Source of the DNA: Alphaproteobacteria bacterium | GTDB taxonomy: Bacteria > Pseudomonadota > Alphaproteobacteria > JABAAW01 > JAHZMA01 | Length of the DNA: 45,844 nt | Direction of reading: 5' to 3' | Assembly (NCBI GenBank): GCA_022599575.1 | Contig: JAHZMA010000032.1 | Coordinates: 1 to 45,844 of the forward strand | Shown: positions 8,234-17,322 of the stretch, one piece after another | Layout: every line of letters begins with the position of its first letter | Numbering within the stretch: position 1 is the first letter of the stretch | The notes under the pieces: model-generated | Told to the model about the DNA's origin: nothing | Databases searched by the model: none | The model's input: only the letters and a program-made list of their open reading frames with translations | Position numbers and translations under genes: made by a program

Positions 8234-9334
8234 ATGCAAGACCCTCATGACAGATTGATTGTTGCTTTAGATGTTGATAATATTCAACGCGCATGGGAAA
8301 TTGTTGATAGATTAGATGATAATGTTAGTTTTTATAAAATAGGTGCAGAACTTATTTATAATAAAGGGTTAGAATTAGCGCAAACCCTTAAAAAAGAAAA
8401 TAAAAAAATTTTCATAGATGCACAACTGATTGGGTCTCCGCGCACTGTATATGCGGCAGCCAAAAATATTGAGTTGATGGGTGCCGATATTCTCACCTTA
8501 CATGGCAATCATTCCTGCTTTCAAGCAATAGAAGCTTACCGCAAAAAACGCGGCTATAGCAGTATGAAGCTATGTTGCATTACCGCGCTGACATCTGAAA
8601 GCGAGGCTGATTTGCGTGCCTTACATCAGTTGGCAGATGATATTGATTTACCAACATATATAGAGAATATTGCATATCAAGCCCATCAAGCTGGTGCTGA
8701 TGGGGTGGTGGCTTCGGCACGCGAAGCGCGTAATATTCGACAAAAAATGGGCAGTGAGTTTTTGATTATCACGCCCGGTATTCGCCCTAAAAATAGCGCC
8801 AATATTCATAAAAGTGACGACCAAAAACGCGTTACCACCCCTGCCGATGCCATTCAAGCGGGCGCAGATTATCTGGTGGTGGGGCGACCAATTACCAATG
8901 CCGACGACCCTAAATTGGCGGCGCAAAATATCATCGACGACATCGAAAAAGCGATGGAAGGCACTATCGCTTCTGGCAAACAGCATCCCGCACACACAAT
9001 AATGCCACCCATGATGCCGCCACCCATAACAGCGCGCAAAAAATTCAAAATTATTCAGCCCGCAGATGAAAAAAAAGATTTAAGCATTCCGCATAAAATG
9101 TTTCAACAACCCGCAACGCGCCCATCGCAATCAGTCCCATCACCTGTTGTGATAAAAAAAGAAGAAAATAATCATCCGAAACATGATTATTCACCTGATA
9201 TGATACCACCGCGCAGAAACCATCCCGAAAAAAAAGATGAAAATGTGCCACAATGGCAAGAGGTAAAACCAGAAAAACGCCCAACAAATATACCAACGGG
9301 CGCAGGCTATAAGTCTAAATGGCAATCTGATTAA
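8234..9334 (+). CDS. Catalytically degenerate orotidine decarboxylase paralogue with a proline-rich C-terminal tail
   Basis: Residues 1-245 or so are clearly homologous to the preceding PyrF: LIVALDVDN, FYKIGAELIY, LTLHGNHSCFQ, ITPGIRPKN and DYLVVGRPITNADDP. The D-x-K-x-x-D catalytic motif reads IDAQLIGSPRTV, so lysine is now Q64 and the second aspartate G67, while D62 and K35 remain. The phosphate-binding loops are kept, so ligand binding may survive without decarboxylation. From about residue 250 a 110-residue disordered-looking tail follows, rich in Pro, Lys, Glu and Met (TIMPPMMPPP), with no known domain. It starts 15 bases after pyrF (GTG 8231 is also possible) and ends 11 bases from the convergent CorC gene. 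Likely a tandem duplicate that changed role; function unknown. Confidence 0.85.
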   Translation: MQDPHDRLIVALDVDNIQRAWEIVDRLDDNVSFYKIGAELIYNKGLELAQTLKKENKKIFIDAQLIGSPRTVYAAAKNIELMGADILTLHGNHSCFQAIEAYRKKRGYSSMKLCCITALTSESEADLRALHQLADDIDLPTYIENIAYQAHQAGADGVVASAREARNIRQKMGSEFLIITPGIRPKNSANIHKSDDQKRVTTPADAIQAGADYLVVGRPITNADDPKLAAQNIIDDIEKAMEGTIASGKQHPAHTIMPPMMPPPITARKKFKIIQPADEKKDLSIPHKMFQQPATRPSQSVPSPVVIKKEENNHPKHDYSPDMIPPRRNHPEKKDENVPQWQEVKPEKRPTNIPTGAGYKSKWQSD

Positions 9335-9345
9335 TATTTATTATC

Positions 9346-10626
9346 TTAATTTTCTTTTGTTGGTTCAGGCGGGGTGATTTGTAACGATAAGATGCGCGTT
9401 TTTTCAGCTTTTAAAATCTTAAATCGGAAACCAAAAAACACAAACCGTTGGTCTTTTTTTGGTAAAATCCGTGCCTCATGAATTACCAATCCCGCAATGG
9501 TAGTGGCATCATCATCAGGCAATTGCCAACCTAATTCACGGTTAAGGTCGCGAATTGCCACATTGCCATCGACAATATAGCACCCATTACGCTTTTCTAA
9601 ACCCGGCACATCGGCATCACTTTCATCTATGATATTGCCAACAATTTCTTCTAATACATCTTCCAATGTAACAATCCCCAAAAACACACCATATTCATCA
9701 ACCACCACCGAAAGATGCTCCTGCCGTTTTTGAAAAGATTTTAACTGATATTTTAATAAAGCAGTTTCTGGCACAAACCACGGCTTACCCGCCATTGCCA
9801 AAACATCTTTACGTGTCATTTTGCCTTTCTGGCGCCTAAATTCACCCAATAATTGTTTCGCATTCACAACCCCGATAATTTCTTCGATATTATCATCAAA
9901 TAGTGGAAAACGCGAAAAAGGACTATCCATCACATCATCAACCATTTGCGATACATCACTATTCAAATCAAGCATTTTCACTTCACTACGATGCACCATC
10001 ACTTTAGAAACATTAACATCTTCTAGGTCTAAAATTGAATTGAGCATTTTTTTTTCATCATCTGACGGCAAAGTGTTATCGCGCATTTCAATCGCACCGC
10101 GCAAAATTTCGGTGCTGCTATCATTATCATCGCTAATAGTAGTTTTATGCAAGCCAAAGGGACGCAATAAAAGCCACATCACCGCTTGCACGATTAATAA
10201 AATCGGAAATAATAAAAACAACAATAATCGCATCAATCTGGCAATACGGAGTGAAATAGTGTCAGCATATCTTACTGCAATCATTTTTGGCAAAATTTCA
10301 GCAAATAACACAATTAAAACAGTCATAATTAAAGTGGCGTAAACCACCCCCTTGCCACCAAATATGCCAATCAATAACGAAGTTGTAAGCGATGATGCCA
10401 GAATATTAACAAAATTATTGCCCAGCAAAATCGCCGCAATCAGTCGATCCATACGCTTTTTGAGGGCGATTAAAATAATCGCGCGTTTATTGCCGCGTTT
10501 GGCATCTAAATAGGGGCGCGCCGATGATGCGGTGATGGCGGTTTCAGACCCCGAAAAAAAGCCAGAAATTACAATCAATACCAACACGATAAGAATCGTG
10601 GTGATGATTTCATTTGTGCTTATCAT
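9346..10626 (-). CDS. CNNM/CorC-HlyC-family membrane protein (DUF21, CBS pair, CorC domain)
   Basis: Integral membrane protein of the hemolysin C/CorC group, related to Mg/Co efflux factors. The 426 residues show in order: an N-terminal hydrophobic helix with FFSGSETAITAS (the DUF21 signature), two or three further membrane segments up to about residue 145, a CBS pair (VMVHRSEVKMLDL to EEIIGVVNAKQLL, then FVPETALLKYQLKSFQ to VDEYGVFLGIVTLEDVLEE) and a C-terminal CorC domain from about residue 345 (YIVDGNVAIRDLNRELGW). Its ATG overlaps the aroB stop (ATGA), so it is coupled to the aroK-aroB operon, an arrangement common in alphaproteobacteria. The substrate cannot be told from sequence. Confidence 0.92.
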   Translation of the reverse strand: MISTNEIITTILIVLVLIVISGFFSGSETAITASSARPYLDAKRGNKRAIILIALKKRMDRLIAAILLGNNFVNILASSLTTSLLIGIFGGKGVVYATLIMTVLIVLFAEILPKMIAVRYADTISLRIARLMRLLLFLLFPILLIVQAVMWLLLRPFGLHKTTISDDNDSSTEILRGAIEMRDNTLPSDDEKKMLNSILDLEDVNVSKVMVHRSEVKMLDLNSDVSQMVDDVMDSPFSRFPLFDDNIEEIIGVVNAKQLLGEFRRQKGKMTRKDVLAMAGKPWFVPETALLKYQLKSFQKRQEHLSVVVDEYGVFLGIVTLEDVLEEIVGNIIDESDADVPGLEKRNGCYIVDGNVAIRDLNRELGWQLPDDDATTIAGLVIHEARILPKKDQRFVFFGFRFKILKAEKTRILSLQITPPEPTKEN

Positions 10627-11840
10627 AACCTTATATCCAAAATAACCGATAAATATCGATGCAATGTTGATGCGTCAATGCCAGTTACCACTTCTACCTT
10701 GCCGATTTTTTGCGGTAAAATAAGGGTAAAACTCTCATCATAATTTTTCTTATCATAGCGCATTGCTTCTAGCAGATTATCAGCATTAAGCGCAACCTTC
10801 AAAGCAAGCTGATGCGGATTCATCACCATGCCCAAATCAGTGAAATGCGCTTTGACGATTTGCGCCGTGCCTGATTTGCATTTGCCAATCTGTTCAGCAT
10901 AATCAAACGCCATGCCGATGCCGATTGCCACCGCTTCGCCATGCAGTAAAATATCGCCATCATAGCCAGCAAGTTTTTCAAGCCCATGCCCAAAACTATG
11001 CCCTAAATTAAGCCATGCACGAATCCCTGCCTCGCGCTCATCTTGATTAACAATAGCCGCTTTCATACGGCACGATGTTTCTATTGCATAAAGCAGTGCA
11101 TCAGCATCACGCGCCAATAATCGTTTGCCCGATTCTTGCAACCAATCAAAAAACGCGGCATCATTTATCAGCCCATATTTGGCAATTTCGGCATAGCCCG
11201 CTTGCAACTGCCGTGTGGGCAGACTTGCCAAAAATCGGCAATCAATCAGCACCATTTCGGGTTGATAAAACACGCCAACCAGATTTTTACCCGCCTGCAT
11301 ATTAATGCCCGTCTTGCCACCCACCGATGAATCCACTTGCGCCAATAAAGTGGTGGGAATTTGTATCAACCGCACCCCGCGCAAAATTGTGCCAGCAATG
11401 AAGCCTGCTAAATCGCCAACCACACCACCGCCCCATGCGGCAATCACATGGCTACGGTCAATGCCACTGGCAAGAATTTTTTCTAACATCTGTTCATAAA
11501 TCGCGATAGATTTTGCTTTCTCACCAATGAGTGGCACGTGATGAAGGTGATAAGTAATATTGGCATTGGTAAGCCCCGCTTCCATCGCCTGTCCATAATG
11601 CTGATATACCATTTTATCACAAATGATATGTAACACTGCCTGCCTGCCAGCATGGCGCGTATTATGCCTGCCAGCATGGCGCGTATTATGCTTGCTAGCA
11701 TGGCAAAGATAATCAATCAGCAAGCCGATAGTATCCAAGCTCTGCCCAATATGAATTGGGTAATGCTGATGCGTCGTTTGCACCTTTACGATTGTTTGAC
11801 TGTTTGTTAATTCTTTCATAGGGCGTTTATTTTGTTGCAT
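10623..11840 (-). CDS. aroB: 3-dehydroquinate synthase with an in-frame repeat insertion near the N-terminus
   Basis: Converts DAHP to 3-dehydroquinate in the shikimate pathway using NAD and a divalent metal. Motifs: AAWGGGVVGDLAGFIAGTIL (dinucleotide and metal region), QIPTTLLAQVDSSVGGKTGIN, GYAEIAKYGLI and metal histidines in LNLGHSFGHGLE and LLHGEAVAIGI. The 405 residues exceed the usual 360-380, partly because of an insertion around residues 45-67 containing tandem HNTRHAGR units encoded by a 24-bp DNA repeat. Two starts are possible: ATG 11840, overlapping aroK by 14 bases, or ATG 11819; neither has a good ribosome-binding site. The stop overlaps the CorC start. Confidence 0.96.
   Translation of the reverse strand: MQQNKRPMKELTNSQTIVKVQTTHQHYPIHIGQSLDTIGLLIDYLCHASKHNTRHAGRHNTRHAGRQAVLHIICDKMVYQHYGQAMEAGLTNANITYHLHHVPLIGEKAKSIAIYEQMLEKILASGIDRSHVIAAWGGGVVGDLAGFIAGTILRGVRLIQIPTTLLAQVDSSVGGKTGINMQAGKNLVGVFYQPEMVLIDCRFLASLPTRQLQAGYAEIAKYGLINDAAFFDWLQESGKRLLARDADALLYAIETSCRMKAAIVNQDEREAGIRAWLNLGHSFGHGLEKLAGYDGDILLHGEAVAIGIGMAFDYAEQIGKCKSGTAQIVKAHFTDLGMVMNPHQLALKVALNADNLLEAMRYDKKNYDESFTLILPQKIGKVEVVTGIDASTLHRYLSVILDIRL
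11641..11712. repeat. 24-bp tandem repeat inside aroB, two exact copies and one degenerate
   Basis: The unit beginning TGCCTGCCAGCATGGCGCGT is found at 11641-11664 and identically at 11665-11688, with a diverged copy at 11689-11712. On the coding strand it adds 8 residues per unit to AroB without changing frame. Two identical copies imply a recent expansion by slippage, and copy number may vary between strains. Confidence 0.93.
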
Positions 11841-12363
11841 ATTGCGCTATTTTGTCAATAACAATATCGCATGTTATCGCAATATCTTCATCAGTGAGAA
11901 CATTGACATGAATATCGGTTTGCTGATAATCGGCACGGCGTGTTTGATAGAGTTTCTCTAATGTCGCTAGCGGGTCTTCAGTGTGCAAAATGGGACGGGT
12001 TTTTGACTTTTTCAACCGCTTCCATAACACTGCTAAATCAACATCAACCCATAAGGTTACCGCCTTTTGCTGTAATAATTCTTTCGTTTGTGGGCTTAAA
12101 ATAGCACCACCGCCAACTGCCATAATAAATGGCAATGGGCGTTGCATGATACGATTAATCACGCGCTCCTCACCTGAACGGAAATAATCCTCACCGAATT
12201 TTTCAAAAATATCAACAATCGACATTTGCGCCGCTTGCACAATCTCTTTATCAGAATCAATAAAATCAAGCCCGTAATAATCGGCAAGCCTTGCCCCCAA
12301 TGTGCTTTTGCCAACCCCCATCATACCCGTTATCACAAGAGGTTTTGGTAAAGGAAATATCAT
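11827..12363 (-). CDS. aroK: Shikimate kinase
   Basis: Phosphorylates shikimate at the 3-hydroxyl with ATP. The P-loop GMMGVGKST is at residues 13-21, followed by FIDSDKEIVQ (substrate Asp), the FGEDYFRSGEERVI segment with the shikimate-binding arginine, VGGGAILSPQTKELL for the GGG loop, and TRPILHTEDPLATLEKLYQTR as the lid and adenine-binding region. The 178 residues match the family. First gene of a three-gene operon with aroB and the CorC gene, divergent from coaBC across a 62-bp gap. Confidence 0.96.
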   Translation of the reverse strand: MIFPLPKPLVITGMMGVGKSTLGARLADYYGLDFIDSDKEIVQAAQMSIVDIFEKFGEDYFRSGEERVINRIMQRPLPFIMAVGGGAILSPQTKELLQQKAVTLWVDVDLAVLWKRLKKSKTRPILHTEDPLATLEKLYQTRRADYQQTDIHVNVLTDEDIAITCDIVIDKIAQYATK

Positions 12364-12398
12364 TTTTTATTCCACCATCATATAAATTTTAATCATGA

Positions 12399-12416
12399 TA
12401 TAATTTATGCTATAAT
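12399..12416 (+). promoter_or_regulatory. Candidate coaBC promoter with two TATAAT boxes
   Basis: The 62-bp divergent gap between aroK and coaBC holds two perfect TATAAT hexamers on the plus strand, at 12399-12404 and 12411-12416. The first leaves room for transcription to start before the AGGA ribosome-binding site at 12419-12422; the second would nearly remove it. No matching TTGACA-like -35 is seen, so the assignment is tentative. Confidence 0.45.
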
Positions 12417-12425
12417 ACAGGAATT

Positions 12426-13691
12426 ATGACATTAAATAAAACCATTTTATTAATCATTTCAGGCAGCATTGCCGCTTATAAATCGGCTGAGTTGTGTCGC
12501 TTACTAAAAAAGCAAGGCGCACGGGTAATTCCTATTCTAACAAAAGGCGGTTCGCAATTTATCACTCCGCTCACCATTTCTGCCCTTTGTGAGGAGAAAT
12601 GCTATATGGATTTATTTAGCCTGACTGATGAAGCCCAGATGGGGCATATCCGCCTTGCCCGCACCCCCGATGCCATTGTGGTTGCGCCTGCAAGTGCCAA
12701 TTTTATCGCCCGCATCAATCATGGCATGGCAGATGATTTAGCATCAAGCGTGATATTGGCAAGCAATAAGCCGATATTTATTGCCCCAGCGATGAATCCG
12801 TTTATGTATGAAAACCAAGCCACACAAGATAATATCAGCAATTTGCAAAAACGTGGTGTGCAACTTATCACCCCCGATGCTGGCGACACTGCATGTGGCG
12901 AAACAGGAATTGGGCGCATGGCAGAGATTGAAATGATTTATCAGCAATTAGAGCAATATTTTGCAAAGCAAAGCCATTCATCTATCGGTGCGCTTTCAGG
13001 CGCGCTTGCGGGCAAAAAAGTGACTATCACTGCTGGTGGCACATCAGAACCGATTGACCCTGTGCGAATCATCACTAACCGTTCGACGGGCATGCAAGGT
13101 TTTTTAATCGCGAAAATTCTCAACGAAGCAGGCGCATCAGTCACGCTGATTTACGGCAATGTGACGCAAAAGATAGGCGCATTACCAGATAATATCACCA
13201 AAATTCATGCTGAGACTGCCGATGATATGTTGCAACAGGTGGAACAATCACTGCCTTGTGATATTTTTATCAGCGCGGCGGCGGTATCCGATTGGAAAAT
13301 GCAAGATTACAGCCACGAAAAAATCAAAAAACAGAAAACTGGTGATACAGCGACTCATCAAATCACCCTTACCGAAACGGTGGATATTCTAAAACATATC
13401 GCGCATCACACAACAATGCGTCCAGCTTTGGTGGTTGGCTTTGCTGCCGAGACTGAAAACCTAAAGCAACATTCGCAAGCAAAATTTTTAGCGAAAAATT
13501 GTGATATGATGATTGCCAATCAAGTGGGCGCGGATACTGGCTTTGGTAATAGTGATAATGCGATTTATTTTCTGCAAAAAGATGGTGGTAATAATGCGAA
13601 TAATGGCATCAAAACCGAACAATGGCAGAAGCTCAATAAAGCCCAAATTGCCGAACAATTACGCCAAAAAATTATCGGGTTTTTTGATTGA
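12426..13691 (+). CDS. coaBC: Bifunctional phosphopantothenoylcysteine decarboxylase/phosphopantothenate-cysteine ligase
   Basis: Two consecutive steps of coenzyme A synthesis. The N-terminal flavin-dependent CoaC domain (to about residue 190) shows ISGSIAAYKSAELCRLLKK, the active-site histidine in MGHIRLAR, VAPASANFIA, the substrate motif PAMNPFMYEN and the redox loop ACGETGIGRM. The CoaB ligase half has ITAGGTSEPIDPVRIITNRS, then TGMQGFLIAKIL, AAAVSDWKM and the K-x-K-K-x region. The 421 residues are normal. The gene stands alone, divergent from aroK and convergent with the Pcm-like gene. Confidence 0.97.
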   Translation: MTLNKTILLIISGSIAAYKSAELCRLLKKQGARVIPILTKGGSQFITPLTISALCEEKCYMDLFSLTDEAQMGHIRLARTPDAIVVAPASANFIARINHGMADDLASSVILASNKPIFIAPAMNPFMYENQATQDNISNLQKRGVQLITPDAGDTACGETGIGRMAEIEMIYQQLEQYFAKQSHSSIGALSGALAGKKVTITAGGTSEPIDPVRIITNRSTGMQGFLIAKILNEAGASVTLIYGNVTQKIGALPDNITKIHAETADDMLQQVEQSLPCDIFISAAAVSDWKMQDYSHEKIKKQKTGDTATHQITLTETVDILKHIAHHTTMRPALVVGFAAETENLKQHSQAKFLAKNCDMMIANQVGADTGFGNSDNAIYFLQKDGGNNANNGIKTEQWQKLNKAQIAEQLRQKIIGFFD

Positions 13692-13715
13692 GTGAATGGA
13701 TTGAATCACACGCCC

Positions 13716-14375
13716 CTAAAACACGAAATCCTTGCTTTCGGTAAAATCTGGTAACATCGGCGCGACGGTATCAAAAAGCCCACGTGTAGCGATATGGTGA
13801 TGCCATTTTTCCCATAGACGCAACATGCCATTTTTGCCATCTGATTGAATCACGGGCGCGATAATCTTACCGCCATTATCCATTTGTTCGGCTAAATCTT
13901 CGTTGAGATAGGTAATGCCACCTGCGAATAAAATCACGCTATAGGGGGCTTCTTTAGGCCAGCCTTTGGTCATATCGCCTTCCACAAAAATCACCGTATC
14001 TTCTTGAATTTCAGTTAAAATCCTACTGGTATTGTTCGCAAATTCTCTATCATTTTCTAACACAAAAACGGTTGCGCCCAAATAACCCGCCAATGCCGCC
14101 ATATAGCCCGCACCACCAACAATTAGCACGGCATCGCCCGTGCGAATTTCAGCCGCCTGCAACATGCGTGCCACCAATAAAGGCGAGAGCATATAGCGAT
14201 TATCACCAATATGCACATGCTCATCAACATAAGCCATCTGCCTTTTTTGTTCATCGGCAATAAATACTTCGCGCGGAATTGCCATAAAGGCTTCTAGCAA
14301 AGCGGGGTCTGCCACATTACTGGGGCGTAATTGTGTTTCCACCATCATATGGCGTAATTGTTCGTAATTGGGCAT
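13716..14375 (-). CDS. Protein-L-isoaspartate O-methyltransferase family protein
   Basis: SAM-dependent methyltransferase-fold protein of the Pcm family. The start MPNYEQLRHMMVETQLRPSN with AIPREVF resembles the alphaproteobacterial members of this group. ATG 14375 is chosen because GGAG lies 9-10 bases before it; the open frame upstream runs into the end of ETF-QO. The 219 residues include a SAM-binding motif I that reads VLIVGGAGYMAALAG where active Pcm usually has an acidic G-x-G-x-G loop, so repair activity is doubtful. It follows the ETF-QO gene by 14 bases and is presumably co-transcribed with it. Function in this lineage is not established from sequence. Confidence 0.8.
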   Translation of the reverse strand: MPNYEQLRHMMVETQLRPSNVADPALLEAFMAIPREVFIADEQKRQMAYVDEHVHIGDNRYMLSPLLVARMLQAAEIRTGDAVLIVGGAGYMAALAGYLGATVFVLENDREFANNTSRILTEIQEDTVIFVEGDMTKGWPKEAPYSVILFAGGITYLNEDLAEQMDNGGKIIAPVIQSDGKNGMLRLWEKWHHHIATRGLFDTVAPMLPDFTESKDFVF

Positions 14376-14389
14376 GAATTGATTATCTC

Positions 14390-16015
14390 CTACATCATTG
14401 CGTAATTCGGACCACCACCACCTTCGGGGGTAACCCAATTGATATTTTGCGTCGGGTCTTTAATATCACATGTTTTGCAATGCACGCAATTCTGTGCATT
14501 GATCTGCATCCGTTTTGCGCCATTTTCTTCCACCATTTCATACACGCCTGCTGGACAAAACCGCTCTTCAGGCGAGGCATAATCAGCATGATTGATATTA
14601 ATCGCCACCGCCTCATCTTTCAACTGCAAATGTGCAGGTTGATTTTCTTCATGATTCACGCCTGAAAATGATAGATTGGTGAGGCGGTCAAAACTCAACA
14701 CGCCATCGGGTTTCGGGTAATCAATCGGCTGATAATTTTTTGCGGGCTTCAATGAAGCATGGTCGGCATGATGCTTGAATGTCCATGGCGCGCACCCACG
14801 CAATAAATAAGTATCAATTGCAGAATAGATAAGCGCCCAATAAAAGCCAAACTTAAAGGCAGGGCGAATGTTACGCACCTTATAAAGTTCTTTATACACC
14901 CATGATTTCTTCAAATTCTGTTCATAGGCAATAGCTTCTTTCTCATTATTGTTTAGCGCATCAAACACTGCCTCTGCCGCCAACATGCCTGATTTCATTG
15001 CGGTATGGCTGCCCTTAATTTTCGGCACATTCACAAAACCCGCGGCACAGCCCACCAACACGCCGCCCGCAAAAGTCAGTTTTGGAATTGATTGATAACC
15101 GCCTTCATTAATGGCACGCGCGCCATAGGCAATCCGCTTGCCACCTTGCAAATGTTTGGCAATGGCGGGGTGATGCTTGAAGCGTTGAAATTCCATATAG
15201 GGCATCACATAGGGGTTTTCATAATCTAAACCAACCACAAACCCAACTGATACCATATTATCATTAAGGTGATATAAAAACGAACCGCCATAGGTTTTAC
15301 TGCCCAGTGGCCAGCCAGCACTATGGACAATCTTACCGGGCTGTGATTGCGCTTCAGGAATTTCCCATAATTCTTTAATGCCGATACCGTAAGTTTGCGG
15401 TTGTGCATCAGCGCGCAAATTAAATTTCTGCATTAATTGCTTGGTGAGTGAGCCATGACAGCCTTCGGCAAAAATCGTCTGTTTGGCATGTAATTCCATA
15501 CCGCGCTGATAATTCGTGGTTTGCGTGCCATCTTTACCAATGCCCATATCGCCCGTTGCCACACCTTTGACCGCGCCATCTTCGTGATACAACACTTCAG
15601 CGGCGGCAAAGCCCGGATAGATGTCAATTCCCATATTTTCGGCCTGTTCGCCTAACCAACGGCATAACAGCCCTAGCGAGATGATATAATTGCCTTTATT
15701 GTGCATTTGCGGTGGGGTGGGCATACGAAACGCCCTTTTTTTGGTGAGCATTAGGAAATTATCGCTTTTGGCAGGCGTATGGAGTGGCGCACCTTTTGTT
15801 TGCCAATCGGGTATCAGCTCATTCAATGCACGCGGTTCTAGCACTGCCCCTGAAAGAATATGCGCGCCTACTTCACTGCCCTTTTCTAACACGCAAATGC
15901 TGAGTTCCTGATTTTTTTCTTGCGCTAATTGTTGCAAACGTATCGCAGTCGCAAGCCCCGCAGGCCCTGCCCCCACAATCACCACATCAACTTCCATCAC
16001 CTCACGTTCGCTCAT
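14390..16015 (-). CDS. etfD: Electron transfer flavoprotein:ubiquinone oxidoreductase
   Basis: Inner-membrane FAD and [4Fe-4S] protein that passes electrons from ETF (fatty-acid and amino-acid dehydrogenases) to ubiquinone. The N-terminus has the dinucleotide motif [20 protein letters not shown]; the middle has [22 protein letters not shown] and [20 protein letters not shown]; the last 70 residues carry the cluster cysteines in [10 protein letters not shown] and [19 protein letters not shown], ending in the typical PEGGGGPNY. The 541 residues are full length. The gene symbol is one of several in use. The ETF subunits themselves are not in the window. Confidence 0.97.
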   Translation of the reverse strand: MSEREVMEVDVVIVGAGPAGLATAIRLQQLAQEKNQELSICVLEKGSEVGAHILSGAVLEPRALNELIPDWQTKGAPLHTPAKSDNFLMLTKKRAFRMPTPPQMHNKGNYIISLGLLCRWLGEQAENMGIDIYPGFAAAEVLYHEDGAVKGVATGDMGIGKDGTQTTNYQRGMELHAKQTIFAEGCHGSLTKQLMQKFNLRADAQPQTYGIGIKELWEIPEAQSQPGKIVHSAGWPLGSKTYGGSFLYHLNDNMVSVGFVVGLDYENPYVMPYMEFQRFKHHPAIAKHLQGGKRIAYGARAINEGGYQSIPKLTFAGGVLVGCAAGFVNVPKIKGSHTAMKSGMLAAEAVFDALNNNEKEAIAYEQNLKKSWVYKELYKVRNIRPAFKFGFYWALIYSAIDTYLLRGCAPWTFKHHADHASLKPAKNYQPIDYPKPDGVLSFDRLTNLSFSGVNHEENQPAHLQLKDEAVAININHADYASPEERFCPAGVYEMVEENGAKRMQINAQNCVHCKTCDIKDPTQNINWVTPEGGGGPNYAMM

Positions 16016-16071
16016 TTTATGACTTTCCTAAATTACTTTTAAATATTGATTGCCTAATGGTTCATTGCACA

Positions 16072-17241
16072 TTAATTCATAGCTTGGGCTAAATCATCGC
16101 ATAAATCTTGCACATCTTCAAGCCCTACCGAAAGCCTTACCGAATTTGGCAAAATGCCTAACCTTAACCGTATCTCTTCTTCTAACCGCTTATGGGTGGT
16201 GGTAGGCGGATGGGTTATCAGGCTTTTGGTATCGCCCAGATTATTAGAAATATCTATCACTTGCAAGCGATTTAAGAAACGAAAAACTTGCGCCTTATCG
16301 CCATCATAATCAAAACTGATAAGCGTGCTGCCCATGCTCATCTGTTGCATTGCCAATTGATGTTGCGGATGGGTTGGTAATGCAGGGTAGCGCGTCTTTA
16401 ATATTTTTTTCTGGCTTTGCAAAAATTCAGCAATTTTATGGGCGGCATGGCTTTGCGCTTCAACCCTTAAGCGCAAAGTTTCTAATCCTTTTAGCATCAC
16501 CCATGCGTTAAATGGGCTCATTGATGGTCCCGTATGGCGCATGAATGCCAATAAATGCTCATCAATAAATTCTTGCGAACATAGAATTGCGCCACCTAAA
16601 CAGCGCCCCTGCCCGTCAATATGTTTGGTGGTGGAATAGACAACAATATCTGCGCCTAATTCCAGTGGTTTTTGCAAAATTGGCGTAGCAAATACATTAT
16701 CAACCACCACGCGCGCGCCTGCCTGATGCGCTAAATCGGCAATCATTCTAATATCTAGCACTTCTAGCAAAGGATTAGAGGGGGTTTCCAAAAACACGGC
16801 TTGCGTAGGCTTACTTAACGCCTGTTCCCAATCGGCTTTATCATTGCCAAACACGAACACAGCTTCTATGCCGTAGCGTGGCAAAATATCGTTAATAATA
16901 TAGTGACAAGACGAAAATAACGCTTCAGATGCCACAATGCGGTCGCCCTTTTTCAAGAAACAGGCAAGTGATGCGAACACTGCCGCCATGCCAGTAGCAG
17001 TGGCAAAGCAAGATTGTGCCCCTTCCAACAATGCCAAGCGGTTTTGAAACATTTCCACCGTTGGATTGCCATAACGCGAATAGACGTAATGGTCAATTTC
17101 TTGCTTAAAACTTGCTTCTGCTTGTTCGGCTGATTCGTAAACATAGCCAGAATTCAAGAATAATGCTTCAGAAGTTTCATCAAAATTACTACGGGTTAAA
17201 CCGCCTCGCACTAAAATTGTATCGATGTTTTTTTTATTCAA
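16072..17241 (-). CDS. metZ: O-succinylhomoserine sulfhydrylase, TTG start
   Basis: PLP enzyme that makes homocysteine directly from O-succinylhomoserine and sulfide, the usual route in alphaproteobacteria. Residues seen: YSRYGNPTVEMFQNRLALLE, ATGMAAVFASL, VFLETPSNPLLEVLDI, VVDNVFATP and the PLP lysine in VVYSTTKHIDGQGR; the C-terminus has GDTKSLITHP and RLSVGLED. The 389 residues match MetZ rather than cystathionine lyase, though these relatives are hard to separate fully. The start must be TTG 17241: the preceding in-frame codons include TGA, no in-frame ATG occurs before the conserved region, and codons 3-5 contain an A8 run. No SAM-II aptamer was recognised upstream. Confidence 0.92.
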   Translation of the reverse strand: MNKKNIDTILVRGGLTRSNFDETSEALFLNSGYVYESAEQAEASFKQEIDHYVYSRYGNPTVEMFQNRLALLEGAQSCFATATGMAAVFASLACFLKKGDRIVASEALFSSCHYIINDILPRYGIEAVFVFGNDKADWEQALSKPTQAVFLETPSNPLLEVLDIRMIADLAHQAGARVVVDNVFATPILQKPLELGADIVVYSTTKHIDGQGRCLGGAILCSQEFIDEHLLAFMRHTGPSMSPFNAWVMLKGLETLRLRVEAQSHAAHKIAEFLQSQKKILKTRYPALPTHPQHQLAMQQMSMGSTLISFDYDGDKAQVFRFLNRLQVIDISNNLGDTKSLITHPPTTTHKRLEEEIRLRLGILPNSVRLSVGLEDVQDLCDDLAQAMN

Positions 17242-17322
17242 CTTTATTCACTCTTTTATTGTAATGTTTATAGATGTTAACAGATTCAAGAGGTTTTTGC
17301 TAGAAATTTTATGAAAATTAAA

